Shown here: positions 53,902 through 61,989 of the stretch, piece after piece | Layout: every line of letters starts with the position of its first letter | Position numbering within the stretch: the first letter of the stretch is position 1 | Source of the DNA: Antrihabitans stalactiti | Lineage (GTDB): Bacteria > Actinomycetota > Actinomycetes > Mycobacteriales > Mycobacteriaceae | Length of the DNA stretch: 64,000 nt | Direction of reading: 5' to 3' | Assembly: GCF_012932915.1 (NCBI RefSeq) | Contig: NZ_VCQU01000015.1 | Coordinates: 1-64,000, forward strand | Translations under genes and position numbers: made by a program | The notes under the pieces: generated by a model | Databases searched by the model: none | Told to the model about the DNA's origin: nothing | The model's input: only the letters and a program-made list of their open reading frames with translations

Positions 53902-55116
53902 ATGCCAGAACAAGGGCCTGACCTGGGCTTCCGCCGAGTCGCCGAAATCGACCTCGACAGTGTGATCGTCGACGCATTGCGCGCGAGATTGCCCCATGTT
54001 GCCGAGCAAACGGTGGCCGCGGTCACAATCGAGGTGCCGAGCTATGCGGGCGCGTTCGCGGGGCGGATGGGTGAGACCATCCAGAATGCCGTCCGATTGG
54101 CGCTGGGCACGTTCCTGCATTGGGTCGCGCGCCCCGAGCATTCCGATTCCAATGCGACGCTTGCCCCTGCCGTCGAGGGCGCCTATCAACTAGGTCGCGG
54201 CGAAGCGCGCGATGGTCGGTCGATGGATGCACTGTTGTCGGCCTATCGCGTGGGCGCGCGAGTGTCGTGGCGAGAAATGTCTGCGACGGCTGTCGACGCT
54301 GACCTACCTGCCGCGACCATCGCCAAATTTGCGGAGTTGGTGTTCGCGTTCATCGACGAACTCTCTGCGGCGAGCTTGTCTGGCCACGCAGACGAACTTG
54401 CGACGTCGGGTCGCGTCCGCCAGCGCTATCTCGACAAGTTGAGTCAGAACATTCTCGCGGGCGAGACGTCCGAGGTCCTACAGGCGAGCGCCGAGCGCGC
54501 GGGCTGGCCACCGCCCACAACGCTGACGGCCATCCTGCTGCCTGCGGCTCAGGCTCGAAATGTGGCGTCACGGTTCGGTCCGGAGACGTTGCAGGTGGTC
54601 GAGGACCTGCCGGGCATCGACGCATCCGAAGCCGTCGCACTGCTACTCGTCCCGGATGTCGGCGCACACGATCGACCGGAGCTGATGCGGGTTGTTGCTG
54701 GGATGCGTGCAGTGGTCGGTCCAGCGCGGGACTGGATGCAGGCGGCGTCGTCCTACCGTCGGGTGCTGCGGGGCCGCGAGTTGCAACCAGACAACAACCA
54801 GGCCGTCGATACCGATTCTCACCTGGCCGAACTGGTTGTCCGCGCAGACTCAGAGGCACTCGCTGACCTTCGCAGCCAGGTCCTCGCGCCGCTCGCGGAG
54901 TTGCGTCCTGCCACCGCTGAGCGCCTCGTCGAAACGCTGCGGTCGTGGCTGCTGCATCAGGGGCAACGCGACAAAGTTGCTGCAGACCTGTTCGTGCACG
55001 CTCAGACCGTGCGGTACCGCATGACCCAAATACGCGAGCTGTACGGTGACCGACTCGAATCGCCACAAACGATCTTGGAATTGACTGTGGCTCTGGCTGT
55101 TCCCTCGACCGAGTGA
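53902..55116 (+). CDS. PucR/CdaR-type transcriptional regulator
   Basis: A 404-residue regulator with a long N-terminal helical sensor region, a GGDEF-like middle domain and the C-terminal PucR helix-turn-helix (VAADLFVHAQTVRYRMTQIR). The ATG at 53902 has AGGA eight bases upstream; TTG at 53881 is a weaker alternative. Being divergent from the desaturase operon it probably controls membrane-lipid unsaturation; this is inference. Confidence 0.85.
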   Translation: MPEQGPDLGFRRVAEIDLDSVIVDALRARLPHVAEQTVAAVTIEVPSYAGAFAGRMGETIQNAVRLALGTFLHWVARPEHSDSNATLAPAVEGAYQLGRGEARDGRSMDALLSAYRVGARVSWREMSATAVDADLPAATIAKFAELVFAFIDELSAASLSGHADELATSGRVRQRYLDKLSQNILAGETSEVLQASAERAGWPPPTTLTAILLPAAQARNVASRFGPETLQVVEDLPGIDASEAVALLLVPDVGAHDRPELMRVVAGMRAVVGPARDWMQAASSYRRVLRGRELQPDNNQAVDTDSHLAELVVRADSEALADLRSQVLAPLAELRPATAERLVETLRSWLLHQGQRDKVAADLFVHAQTVRYRMTQIRELYGDRLESPQTILELTVALAVPSTE

Positions 55117-55203
55117 GTAGGACAGCGGGAGAGCCCCAGCACGGCAGCGTCGATTGTGTGCCATTTTCAGCCAACGACGACTGCCCCGGGTCAGGATGGA
55201 GTT

Positions 55204-56169
55204 ATGGAGGACGTGCGGCCTACGATGCGTGCGAAGATTGCCTGCTTGACATGCGCGTGTGCGCTGCTTCTCGGACCCGTTGCGGCCAAAGCTGAACCAC
55301 AGGCTTCTCCCGTCGGTCCGGCGCAAAGCAACTGGTGGTCGGCGTACGCCTATTCGCTGTCGAATCCAACGGCAATTCCTATCGGACTCAATGATTTCGG
55401 ATGCGTGCCGAGTGCCGCCCATCCGCGGCCAGTGGTGCTGGTCAATGGGTTTCTCGAGAGCGTCTACGTCAACTGGTCGCTGTTCGGGCCACAGTTGAAG
55501 GCGGCGGGATACTGCGTGTTCGGATTGAACTACGGCGAGGTCGAGGGACTCCCGATTCATCAGATCGGACCGATGCGAGATTCCGCGGCAGAGATCGGTG
55601 CATTCGTGGATCACGTACTCGCAGCTACCGGAGCACAAGAGGTCGATATCGTCGGTCACTCGGAAGGCGGTCTTGTGTCGCTCTATTACCTGAACCGGTT
55701 GGATGGTTCCGATCGCGTGGGAACGTGGGTCGGAATCGCGCCGACCACGAACGGTGCGAGCGCCTACGGACTTCTGACGTGGATCGCTGCGAACCCGCCG
55801 ATTGCGCAGGGTATCGGCACGTTCGCCCCCTCGATGGGCGACGGCACGGCGGGCTCGAAGTTTGTCGAAGAAGCAAGTCTCGGGGGTTGGACGCGAACCG
55901 GCGTCGGATACACCACGATAGCGTCGCGGTACGACTTGGCCGTTCAGGTCGCCGAGTCGCAGTTGCCCGCTGGGCCGAACGTGTCGAACATCGTCCTCCA
56001 AGATGTATGTCCAACCGACCTGGCAGATCACACCACGATCGTCTACGACGAAAACGTTCTGCAATTAGTGCGCAACGCACTGGACCCGGCCAATTCGCTT
56101 CCAGTGAAATGCAATTCAGTTGTGCCCCTCATCCATCAAAGTCCCCTGGCAGCGGCGACTCCACGCTGA
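55204..56169 (+). CDS. Secreted lipase/esterase (alpha/beta hydrolase)
   Basis: An exported lipase. Signal peptide AKIACLTCACALLLGPVAAK ends near AEPQ. The nucleophile motif is VGHSEGGLVSLYYL; Asp and His of the triad are probably in CPTDLADHTTIV. It has 321 residues from the ATG at 55204; an ATG 7 codons later is another possibility. It resembles actinobacterial triacylglycerol lipases and has Cys pairs typical of secreted enzymes. It follows the PucR gene by 87 bases. Confidence 0.85.
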   Translation: MEDVRPTMRAKIACLTCACALLLGPVAAKAEPQASPVGPAQSNWWSAYAYSLSNPTAIPIGLNDFGCVPSAAHPRPVVLVNGFLESVYVNWSLFGPQLKAAGYCVFGLNYGEVEGLPIHQIGPMRDSAAEIGAFVDHVLAATGAQEVDIVGHSEGGLVSLYYLNRLDGSDRVGTWVGIAPTTNGASAYGLLTWIAANPPIAQGIGTFAPSMGDGTAGSKFVEEASLGGWTRTGVGYTTIASRYDLAVQVAESQLPAGPNVSNIVLQDVCPTDLADHTTIVYDENVLQLVRNALDPANSLPVKCNSVVPLIHQSPLAAATPR

Positions 56170-56410
56170 ATCTCCGCCAGTGTGGGATCGACTTGTTGGT
56201 CTTCGCCGGACTTTTGTCGCGTTTGCGAGGTGGCGGCGCGGGGCACTCTATCCATCGTGAAGCGAGAAACCGCGCAACGTTCCAAGGAGCCGCCGCGAGT
56301 GCTAGCGCTAGCGCGCTCGACATCGTGGGAACGTCGCCGAAACTCACTGATTGCGAACTGCTGCAACGAATCACGTGCCATAATCCCGCTATGGAAAGAG
56401 CAGTGATCAT

Positions 56411-56962
56411 ATGAATGTCGATGCGCACGACTGGAGTGAATTGCTCGGGTCTCTCATGTCGATCCGTCGGCAGGAGACGGACGTCGACGTGCTGTTGACG
56501 ACTCCACACCTGCCCGCCGACGAATCCGCCCTGTCGGGTGCCGAGGTGCGGCTCGGGAGGCTCTTGGATCCGCAGCATCGTCAACTGCTCGCCAGTGCGA
56601 ACGGCTGGCCGTCGATGACGTCGGACGTGACGCTGCTCGGCGCGGGCGACCTTGGGGACGGCGAGTTGTGGGATACCGCGTCAGCCGTCCTCGACGAGTT
56701 CTACGCTGCCGGTGCCCCCGATGAAATGCCGCCCAGAGAGGCTCTGATCCCCGTCGCCGTCGGCGTCGAGTCTGCGACCGTCGTTGTCGTGTGGACGAAT
56801 GGGCCAGTTACCGATGATGGCCACACAGTGCTGTGGCTGTTCGACGGTCGCGGCGAGGCCTTCGACAACACGTGGAAGTGGGTGGTCGCATTGGTGGCTC
56901 GTGAAGAACAGCGAAACGAGGCACTGCACCGACTCGACACGGGACTGGCCCAACCGATTTGA
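56411..56962 (+). CDS. SMI1/KNR4 (SUKH)-like protein
   Basis: A 183-residue acidic protein with the SUKH-1 pattern: AEVRLGRLLDPQHRQLLASA then NGWPSMTSDVTLLG, and a second strand block ending in WLFDGRGEAFDNTWKW. SUKH proteins are often immunity factors for polymorphic toxins, but no toxin gene is adjacent here, so it may have another housekeeping role. GTTATG context without a strong ribosome site. Confidence 0.6.
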   Translation: MNVDAHDWSELLGSLMSIRRQETDVDVLLTTPHLPADESALSGAEVRLGRLLDPQHRQLLASANGWPSMTSDVTLLGAGDLGDGELWDTASAVLDEFYAAGAPDEMPPREALIPVAVGVESATVVVVWTNGPVTDDGHTVLWLFDGRGEAFDNTWKWVVALVAREEQRNEALHRLDTGLAQPI

Positions 56963-57001
56963 TTAGCTGCCCGGCGCGGGCGATTCACGGCGATCCTCAG
57001 G

Positions 57002-57739
57002 TCATGCGCCGTAGCCGTCAGTGCCTGCTCGGGTCATGACGATGTTCGGGACGACGGCGCGCGAGGAGAGTTGCAGGATCGCTGCGACGATTTCGACGAT
57101 GTCGTTGACTTCGAGCATCTCGGTGGGCGGGATCGTGCCCTGGGTCCACTTGCTCATGTCGGTATCGACGTAGCCGGGCGCGATGGTGGTGGCGCTGATT
57201 CCGTTGCCGGATTCCTCGGCGTTGAGGGTCTGTGTAAGCGAGATCAATGCAGCTTTTGTTGCACCGTAGACGGCGAGTCCGCGTTCTGCGAAGACACCTG
57301 TAATCGACGCGAGGGAAACAACTTTCGCGCCGCGGTGAGGGTCTTCCGCAGCGCCCGCACGCAGCAGCGGCAGTGACTGCTGGAGCAATTGGAACGGCGC
57401 TCGGACATTCACCGCGAACGTCTTGTCGAATCGGCGCAGGGGATAGTCCGCGATGTTTCCAGCGGTTCCGACGCCGGCGTTGAGGATCAGCGCAGTCATC
57501 GATCCGAAGTTGGTTCGGTGTTCGGTCGTGAGGTGTTCGAGGTGCGCGGGGTCGGACAGGTCGCCTGCGACGGCCAGGACCTGGGGTGCCCCGTCGGCGG
57601 TGAGTTCCGCCGCGACCGCTGCGAGTCGCTCCGCATCGCGCGCGGTTACTGTGAGCGAATATCCCAGTTGGGCAAGTCGTTTCGCGACGCCGAGCCCGAT
57701 TCCTCGCGATGCGCCGGTGACGAGCGCGGACTTGGTCAT
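57002..57739 (-). CDS. Short-chain dehydrogenase of the acyl-CoA operon
   Basis: An SDR with TGASRGIG, LNAGVG and YGATK, 245 residues. The ATG at 57739 overlaps the kinase stop as ATGA; a longer frame upstream is inside the kinase. It probably oxidises or reduces a hydroxy- or ketoacyl-CoA. In the levulinate-type (lva) scheme the comparable enzyme reduces a 4-ketoacyl-CoA to the 4-hydroxyacyl-CoA; that role is inference. Confidence 0.88.
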   Translation of the reverse strand: MTKSALVTGASRGIGLGVAKRLAQLGYSLTVTARDAERLAAVAAELTADGAPQVLAVAGDLSDPAHLEHLTTEHRTNFGSMTALILNAGVGTAGNIADYPLRRFDKTFAVNVRAPFQLLQQSLPLLRAGAAEDPHRGAKVVSLASITGVFAERGLAVYGATKAALISLTQTLNAEESGNGISATTIAPGYVDTDMSKWTQGTIPPTEMLEVNDIVEIVAAILQLSSRAVVPNIVMTRAGTDGYGA

Positions 57740-58758
57740 GCGGATGCCTTTCCGAGAGCGCGCAAACCGGCGGCCATGAATTCGGGTGTGGCTTCGGCGG
57801 CGCGGGCGGCACCGCTGCCCGAGTCGGAGCCTTGCAGTGCGCGGTGGGTGATGCCTTCGCCGATGATGCCGAGTTTGAAATTGGCGAGCCCGAGATAGAA
57901 GTTCCATGCGCCGAGGTCGCGGCCGGATGCTGTGGCGTAGGCCTGGGCGAGGGTGTCGGCAGACGGTAGGCGAGGACTGGTCCAGGCCGCCTGTGTGCCG
58001 AGGACGAGGTCGAATATCGGTTCGCGGTAGACGCACATGAGCGCGACGTCGGTCAGTGGGTCGCCGAGCGTCGAGAGTTCCCAATCGACGACCGCGCGAA
58101 CGACGGTCGGATCGGTCTTGTCGAGGATGGTGTTGTCGATGCGGAAATCGCCGTGCACGATCGACGCGTCCGACGACTGGGGGAGCGCCTCGGTGAGCGC
58201 CGTGTGCAGGGCTGTGACGTCGGGAAGTTCGCGGGTTTTCACCCGATCCCATTGGCCTGCCCAGAGTTTCAGCTGACGGGTCAGGAAGCCTTCAGGGCGG
58301 CCGAAGGTGTCGAGGCCAACAGCGTGGTAGTCGACGGCGTGCAGGTCGGCGAGCACGCCGACGAGCGTCGAGGTTGTTGCCGAGACTTGCTCGTCGGACA
58401 GGCTGGCGAGGTCGGTTTGGTCGCGGATGACTTGACCGTCGACGAATTCGACAACGGTCATCGGTGCTCCCAAGGCCACACCGTCGGCGTCGAAGGCGAC
58501 TGTTTTCGCGACTGGCACCGGGGTGCCCTGCAATCCGCGTGCAACGGTGTATTCGCGCGCCATGTCGTGGGCGGACGGCGTCAGACCGCTGGTTGGTGGA
58601 CGACGGACAACCCAGGTGGACACATCGTCATAGGCCTTGAAGGTCAGGTTCGAGCGACCACCGCTGATCAACTCGACGCGCAGCTCACCCGATACCGCGA
58701 TTCCGGTGTCGAGGAGATAGCGGCGCAGCGCGGGAATGTCCATGCCGGGCAGACTCAT
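57736..58758 (-). CDS. Phosphotransferase (aminoglycoside/choline kinase-like)
   Basis: A kinase of the APH fold, 340 residues. The catalytic loop is HGDFRIDN and the metal Asp is in VVDWELSTLGDP; the nucleotide loop is ISGGRSNLTFKAYD. It is encoded between an acyl-CoA dehydrogenase and an SDR with four-base overlaps on both sides, matching LvaA of the levulinate pathway and the APH part of human ACAD10/11, which phosphorylate 4-hydroxyacyl-CoA. Antibiotic resistance is unlikely given this context. Confidence 0.88.
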   Translation of the reverse strand: MSLPGMDIPALRRYLLDTGIAVSGELRVELISGGRSNLTFKAYDDVSTWVVRRPPTSGLTPSAHDMAREYTVARGLQGTPVPVAKTVAFDADGVALGAPMTVVEFVDGQVIRDQTDLASLSDEQVSATTSTLVGVLADLHAVDYHAVGLDTFGRPEGFLTRQLKLWAGQWDRVKTRELPDVTALHTALTEALPQSSDASIVHGDFRIDNTILDKTDPTVVRAVVDWELSTLGDPLTDVALMCVYREPIFDLVLGTQAAWTSPRLPSADTLAQAYATASGRDLGAWNFYLGLANFKLGIIGEGITHRALQGSDSGSGAARAAEATPEFMAAGLRALGKASA

Positions 58759-59966
58759 TCGGCTGGCTCCCGCAGAGCCCGTTTGGCTGCGCCGACGACG
58801 CGTTTGGCGATCGCCCAGCGATGCACTTCCGACGGTCCGTCGTAGACGCGGAACGGCCGGACTTCACGGGAGAGCCGGGCGAGGGGGAGATCTTCGGAGA
58901 CGCCGAGTCCGCCGCACATCTGCACGCTGCGGTCGACGATGCGGAAGATCGCTTCGGCGCCATAGGTTTTGGCGATCGCGGTCGAATTCGACGCCGGTTG
59001 GCCCTGGTCGAGTTCCCAGCACGCCCGGACCAGCAGTGCTCGCGTTGCCGCGATGTCGATTTCGTTGTCGGCGACCATCTTCTGGATCATGCCGAGGTCG
59101 CCGAGGGTCGAGCCGAAGCCTTGACGTTGCGCAACGTGTGTGACGGCGACGTCGTGTGCGCGCCTGGCGGCACCGAGCCAGCGCATGACGTGGGTCATGC
59201 GAGCCGGTCCGAGGCGGACCTGGGCGTATTCGAAGCCGCGGTCGACTTCGCCGAGAACCGCGGATTCGGGGACGAACAGGTCGTCGAAGAACACCTCGCA
59301 GTGCCCGCCGATCATCGATTTGTCCAGGGTGCCGATGTGGCGGCCGACGCGCAGTCCCGGTGTGTCTGCGGGCGTGAGGAACATCGTGGCGCCACCGCGT
59401 AGGCCGGCGTCGCCGGACGTGCGGGCCATGATGATGAAGAACCCGGCACCGTCGGCGCCGGTGATGAACCATTTCTTGCCATTGATCACCCAGCCACCTG
59501 CTGTGGGCAAAGCACGAGTGGCCAGCGCCGCTGGGTCGGACCCTGCACCAGGCGCGGGCTCGGTCATGGCGAATGCCGACCGGACGTCACCGTGAGCCAA
59601 TGGTGCGAGAAATTGTTGCTTCTGCTCGGGGTTGGCGACGTGGGCAAGCATGTGAACGTTGCCTTCGTCGGGTGCGGCGATGTTGAGCGCCGTCGGTCCG
59701 AACAACGAGTAGCCGGCCTCTTCGAAGACGGGGGCGCGGTCGGACATGTTCAGGCCGTGGCCGCCGAGTTCGAGCGGCGCGTGTGGTGCGAACACACCGG
59801 CTTGTTTTGCCGCGGTTTGCAGCTCGATCCGCAGTGCGTCACCGCCTGCGGCGGAAATGTCGCCGCCGTGGCGATCTTCGATCGGCAGCACCACGCCGCG
59901 GGTGAACGCGCGGGTGCGTTCGATCAACGAACTCACCTCGGGCGCATAGGTCAGGTCGATCGGCAC
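58755..59966 (-). CDS. Acyl-CoA dehydrogenase
   Basis: A flavoprotein of the ACAD family, 403 residues: FAMTEPAPGAGSD flavin-binding block, NGKKWFITGADG, and the C-terminal VRPFRVYDGPSEVHR. In ACAD11/LvaC-type systems such an enzyme processes 4-phosphoacyl-CoA to an enoyl-CoA. The GTG at 59966 has GGAG eight bases upstream; 48 more codons are open but have no site. First gene of the operon; it is divergent from the XRE-TetR gene. Confidence 0.9.
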   Translation of the reverse strand: MPIDLTYAPEVSSLIERTRAFTRGVVLPIEDRHGGDISAAGGDALRIELQTAAKQAGVFAPHAPLELGGHGLNMSDRAPVFEEAGYSLFGPTALNIAAPDEGNVHMLAHVANPEQKQQFLAPLAHGDVRSAFAMTEPAPGAGSDPAALATRALPTAGGWVINGKKWFITGADGAGFFIIMARTSGDAGLRGGATMFLTPADTPGLRVGRHIGTLDKSMIGGHCEVFFDDLFVPESAVLGEVDRGFEYAQVRLGPARMTHVMRWLGAARRAHDVAVTHVAQRQGFGSTLGDLGMIQKMVADNEIDIAATRALLVRACWELDQGQPASNSTAIAKTYGAEAIFRIVDRSVQMCGGLGVSEDLPLARLSREVRPFRVYDGPSEVHRWAIAKRVVGAAKRALREPAE

Positions 59967-60111
59967 GGGCCACTCTCCATCATTGATCGGGGCAACTGGC
60001 TGAACAATTCCGGGCCGAACGATCACTCGGTACTGAACAGGCGTTCTGGCCAGTTTTGCATACGACTCTCCCTGAGTCAAAGGTAATAGAAGGTTTTGGA
60101 GATGATTCATC

Positions 60112-60161
60112 GAACCTCTGCTACTGTTTGTGTTCAGCTATTCCGAACACACAGAGGGTTC
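60112..60161. promoter_or_regulatory. Nested inverted repeat between the ACAD operon and the XRE-TetR gene
   Basis: Inner arms TGTGTTC (60129-60135) and GAACACA (60145-60151) with a 9-base spacer. Outer arms GAACCTCTG (60112-60120) and CAGAGGGTTC (60152-60161) match apart from one extra base. The whole ends three bases before the XRE-TetR ATG, so the regulator probably binds here and controls itself and the operon. Confidence 0.65.
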
Positions 60162-60164
60162 AGC

Positions 60165-60998
60165 ATGGGAACGCCGGTGCATGAAGCGATCAGGGCAGCG
60201 CGTCTTGCTGCGGGGTTGTCGCTGCGCGAATTGGCTCGTCGGATCGACGTCAGCCCGGCGACGTTGAGTGCGATCGAGAACGGCAAGACCGGTGTCTCGG
60301 TCGAGCGGCTTCAAATCCTGGCGCACGCACTGGAAACTACCGCCGCACAGCTGCTCGATCCTCGGTCCGTACCGCCTGCGAGAAATCACGAATTGCAGCC
60401 CAGCGCAACAGGATCGTGGCGAGAGTTTTTGCCGATGGCAGTCGACCCGGTGTTGTCCGCGGCGATCGAAGGATTCGTCGAGACGGGATATCACGGCGCC
60501 ACGATGCGATCTATCGCGACCAAGGCGCATATGAGTGTGCCTGGCATGTATCACCACTACCGCGACAAGCAGGACCTCCTGGTTCGCATCCTCGACCTCA
60601 CCATGGACGAGTTGCATTGGCGGGTCCGCGCTGCGCGCGACGAGGGCGCGTCGAGCATCGAGCGTGTTGCGTTGATCGTCGAGGCGCTCGCGTTGTATCA
60701 CACGCACCGGCGTGAGCTGGCCTTCATCGGAGCGAGTGAGATGCGCAGCCTGGAACCGGCGAACCGTGCACGAATTGCGAAGTCCCGCAACGAGTTACAG
60801 CACATGCTCGATCACGAGATCGCCAGCGCGATCGCCGCGGGTGCCCTGAGCACGCGCCATCCTCGTGATGCCGGCCGCGCAATCTCGACCATGTGCACAT
60901 CATTGCCGCAATGGTTTCGAATCGACGGACCGTCCACACCAGAACAGGTGGCTCGCGAGTACGCAGACTTTGCTCTGGACCTCCTGCGGAGGCACTGA
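60165..60998 (+). CDS. Fused XRE and TetR regulator
   Basis: A 277-residue protein with two DNA-binding modules. Residues 1-65 are an XRE/HTH_3 domain (SLRELARRIDVSPATLSAIE). Residues about 85-150 are a TetR HTH (VETGYHGATMRSIATKAHMS then YHHYRDKQDLLV), followed by a TetR ligand domain. AGAGGG precedes the ATG. It is divergent from the ACAD/kinase/SDR operon. Having two DNA-binding domains in one chain fits the nested operator; the ligand is probably an acyl-CoA. Confidence 0.9.
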   Translation: MGTPVHEAIRAARLAAGLSLRELARRIDVSPATLSAIENGKTGVSVERLQILAHALETTAAQLLDPRSVPPARNHELQPSATGSWREFLPMAVDPVLSAAIEGFVETGYHGATMRSIATKAHMSVPGMYHHYRDKQDLLVRILDLTMDELHWRVRAARDEGASSIERVALIVEALALYHTHRRELAFIGASEMRSLEPANRARIAKSRNELQHMLDHEIASAIAAGALSTRHPRDAGRAISTMCTSLPQWFRIDGPSTPEQVAREYADFALDLLRRH

Positions 60999-61350
60999 CG
61001 ATGTCGCAGGCTGGGTCTCATCGAGCGTGTAGTTGTGCAGGCAAAATCGGCCGAAACAGGCTGAACAAGCGCACTCTCGGCAGACGGCCACGTCGAGCGC
61101 ATAGAAATGGTGGCAAAACAGGCCCGCTCAACCACCAAAACTATGCACTCGGCGGAGGTCGCCGTGGCCGAGCGGATGCGGGCGACCAGCGCAGCGAATT
61201 GCTCGTCGTTGCGGACACAGCCCCCTACAAAGCGAAACTGCGGCCGGACGCAGAGCGGAGTGTGTGTCGGTCTGTAACGCAGCGATCGATTTCGGGCACT
61301 GCACAACAGATTTGATCCCCGTCGCACTGCAATGAATGAGGAGAACTCCT
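60999..61350. other. 352-base intergenic region
   Basis: No confident gene. A minus-strand frame here contains a protein-like stretch (NDEQFAALVARIRSATATS) but lacks a start, family match or context. The end (61336-61350) carries GAGGAGAACTCCT, the ribosome site for the next gene. Confidence 0.35.
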
Positions 61351-61725
61351 ATGACGAACGACCAGGTTGCACGTGCTTTCTCCGGCCACCGCTTCGACGA
61401 AGCCTTCGATCGCCTCGACGAGAACGTGGTGTGGAACCTTATCGGCTACACCCGCCTGGAGGGTCGCCCCGCCGTGGTGGCCGCGTGCAACGGGACGACA
61501 GCCGGGAACGTCGATGTGACAACGAGCTGGCTGCGATTCGTCTCCACGGGAGACGGCGACGTCGTGGCCGTCGACGCCATCGGTCGCTACGAGGGCCCCG
61601 ACAATGTCACCGCGGTGTCCTCTTGCGACATCTACGAATTCACCGACGGCGTCGTCCACACGATCACCTCGTACACCACCGAGGTGAACCCGGACGATTA
61701 CCCGCTCACCGGCACACGTGAATAG
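61351..61725 (+). CDS. NTF2-like (SnoaL) protein
   Basis: A 124-residue single-domain NTF2-like protein: FSGHRFDEAFDRLDENVVWN, then GRPAVVAACNGTT, and beta-strands ending SYTTEVNPDDYPLTGTRE. GAGGAGAA lies just upstream of the ATG at 61351; a start five codons earlier is possible but lacks a site. No catalytic role can be read. It is a second NTF2-type protein in the window, unrelated in sequence to the one at 9900. Confidence 0.75.
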   Translation: MTNDQVARAFSGHRFDEAFDRLDENVVWNLIGYTRLEGRPAVVAACNGTTAGNVDVTTSWLRFVSTGDGDVVAVDAIGRYEGPDNVTAVSSCDIYEFTDGVVHTITSYTTEVNPDDYPLTGTRE

Positions 61726-61989
61726 TGGTCGGGGGCCGAGTGGTGGGGCATTCGTCGAGACCCGTGAACCTATTGTCTGCCTTGGCATTTGGCGATTCGA
61801 AATTCTGAGGTTGTTCGCCGAACTCCATACCGATACGTGGCCTATGCTCAGTGGTGGTTTTGCGTCAGTGTCTGGGTACACCTTGCCTAGCTGTGGAAAT
61901 TCTTTTGGCGGATTCACTGTGACCCGATATTGCTGCGGCTGTGACCTCGCGCGGCCTACAGTGATCCGCGCATCCGACCAGGAGGACTC

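Noticed and set aside
57736-58758. Antibiotic (aminoglycoside) resistance kinase
   Set aside because: The fold is APH-like but the gene is embedded between acyl-CoA metabolism genes with coupling overlaps.
60812-61327. A 171-codon minus-strand frame in and beyond the XRE-TetR gene
   Set aside because: Much of it is antisense to the regulator and it has no recognisable domain; only a short stretch looks protein-like.
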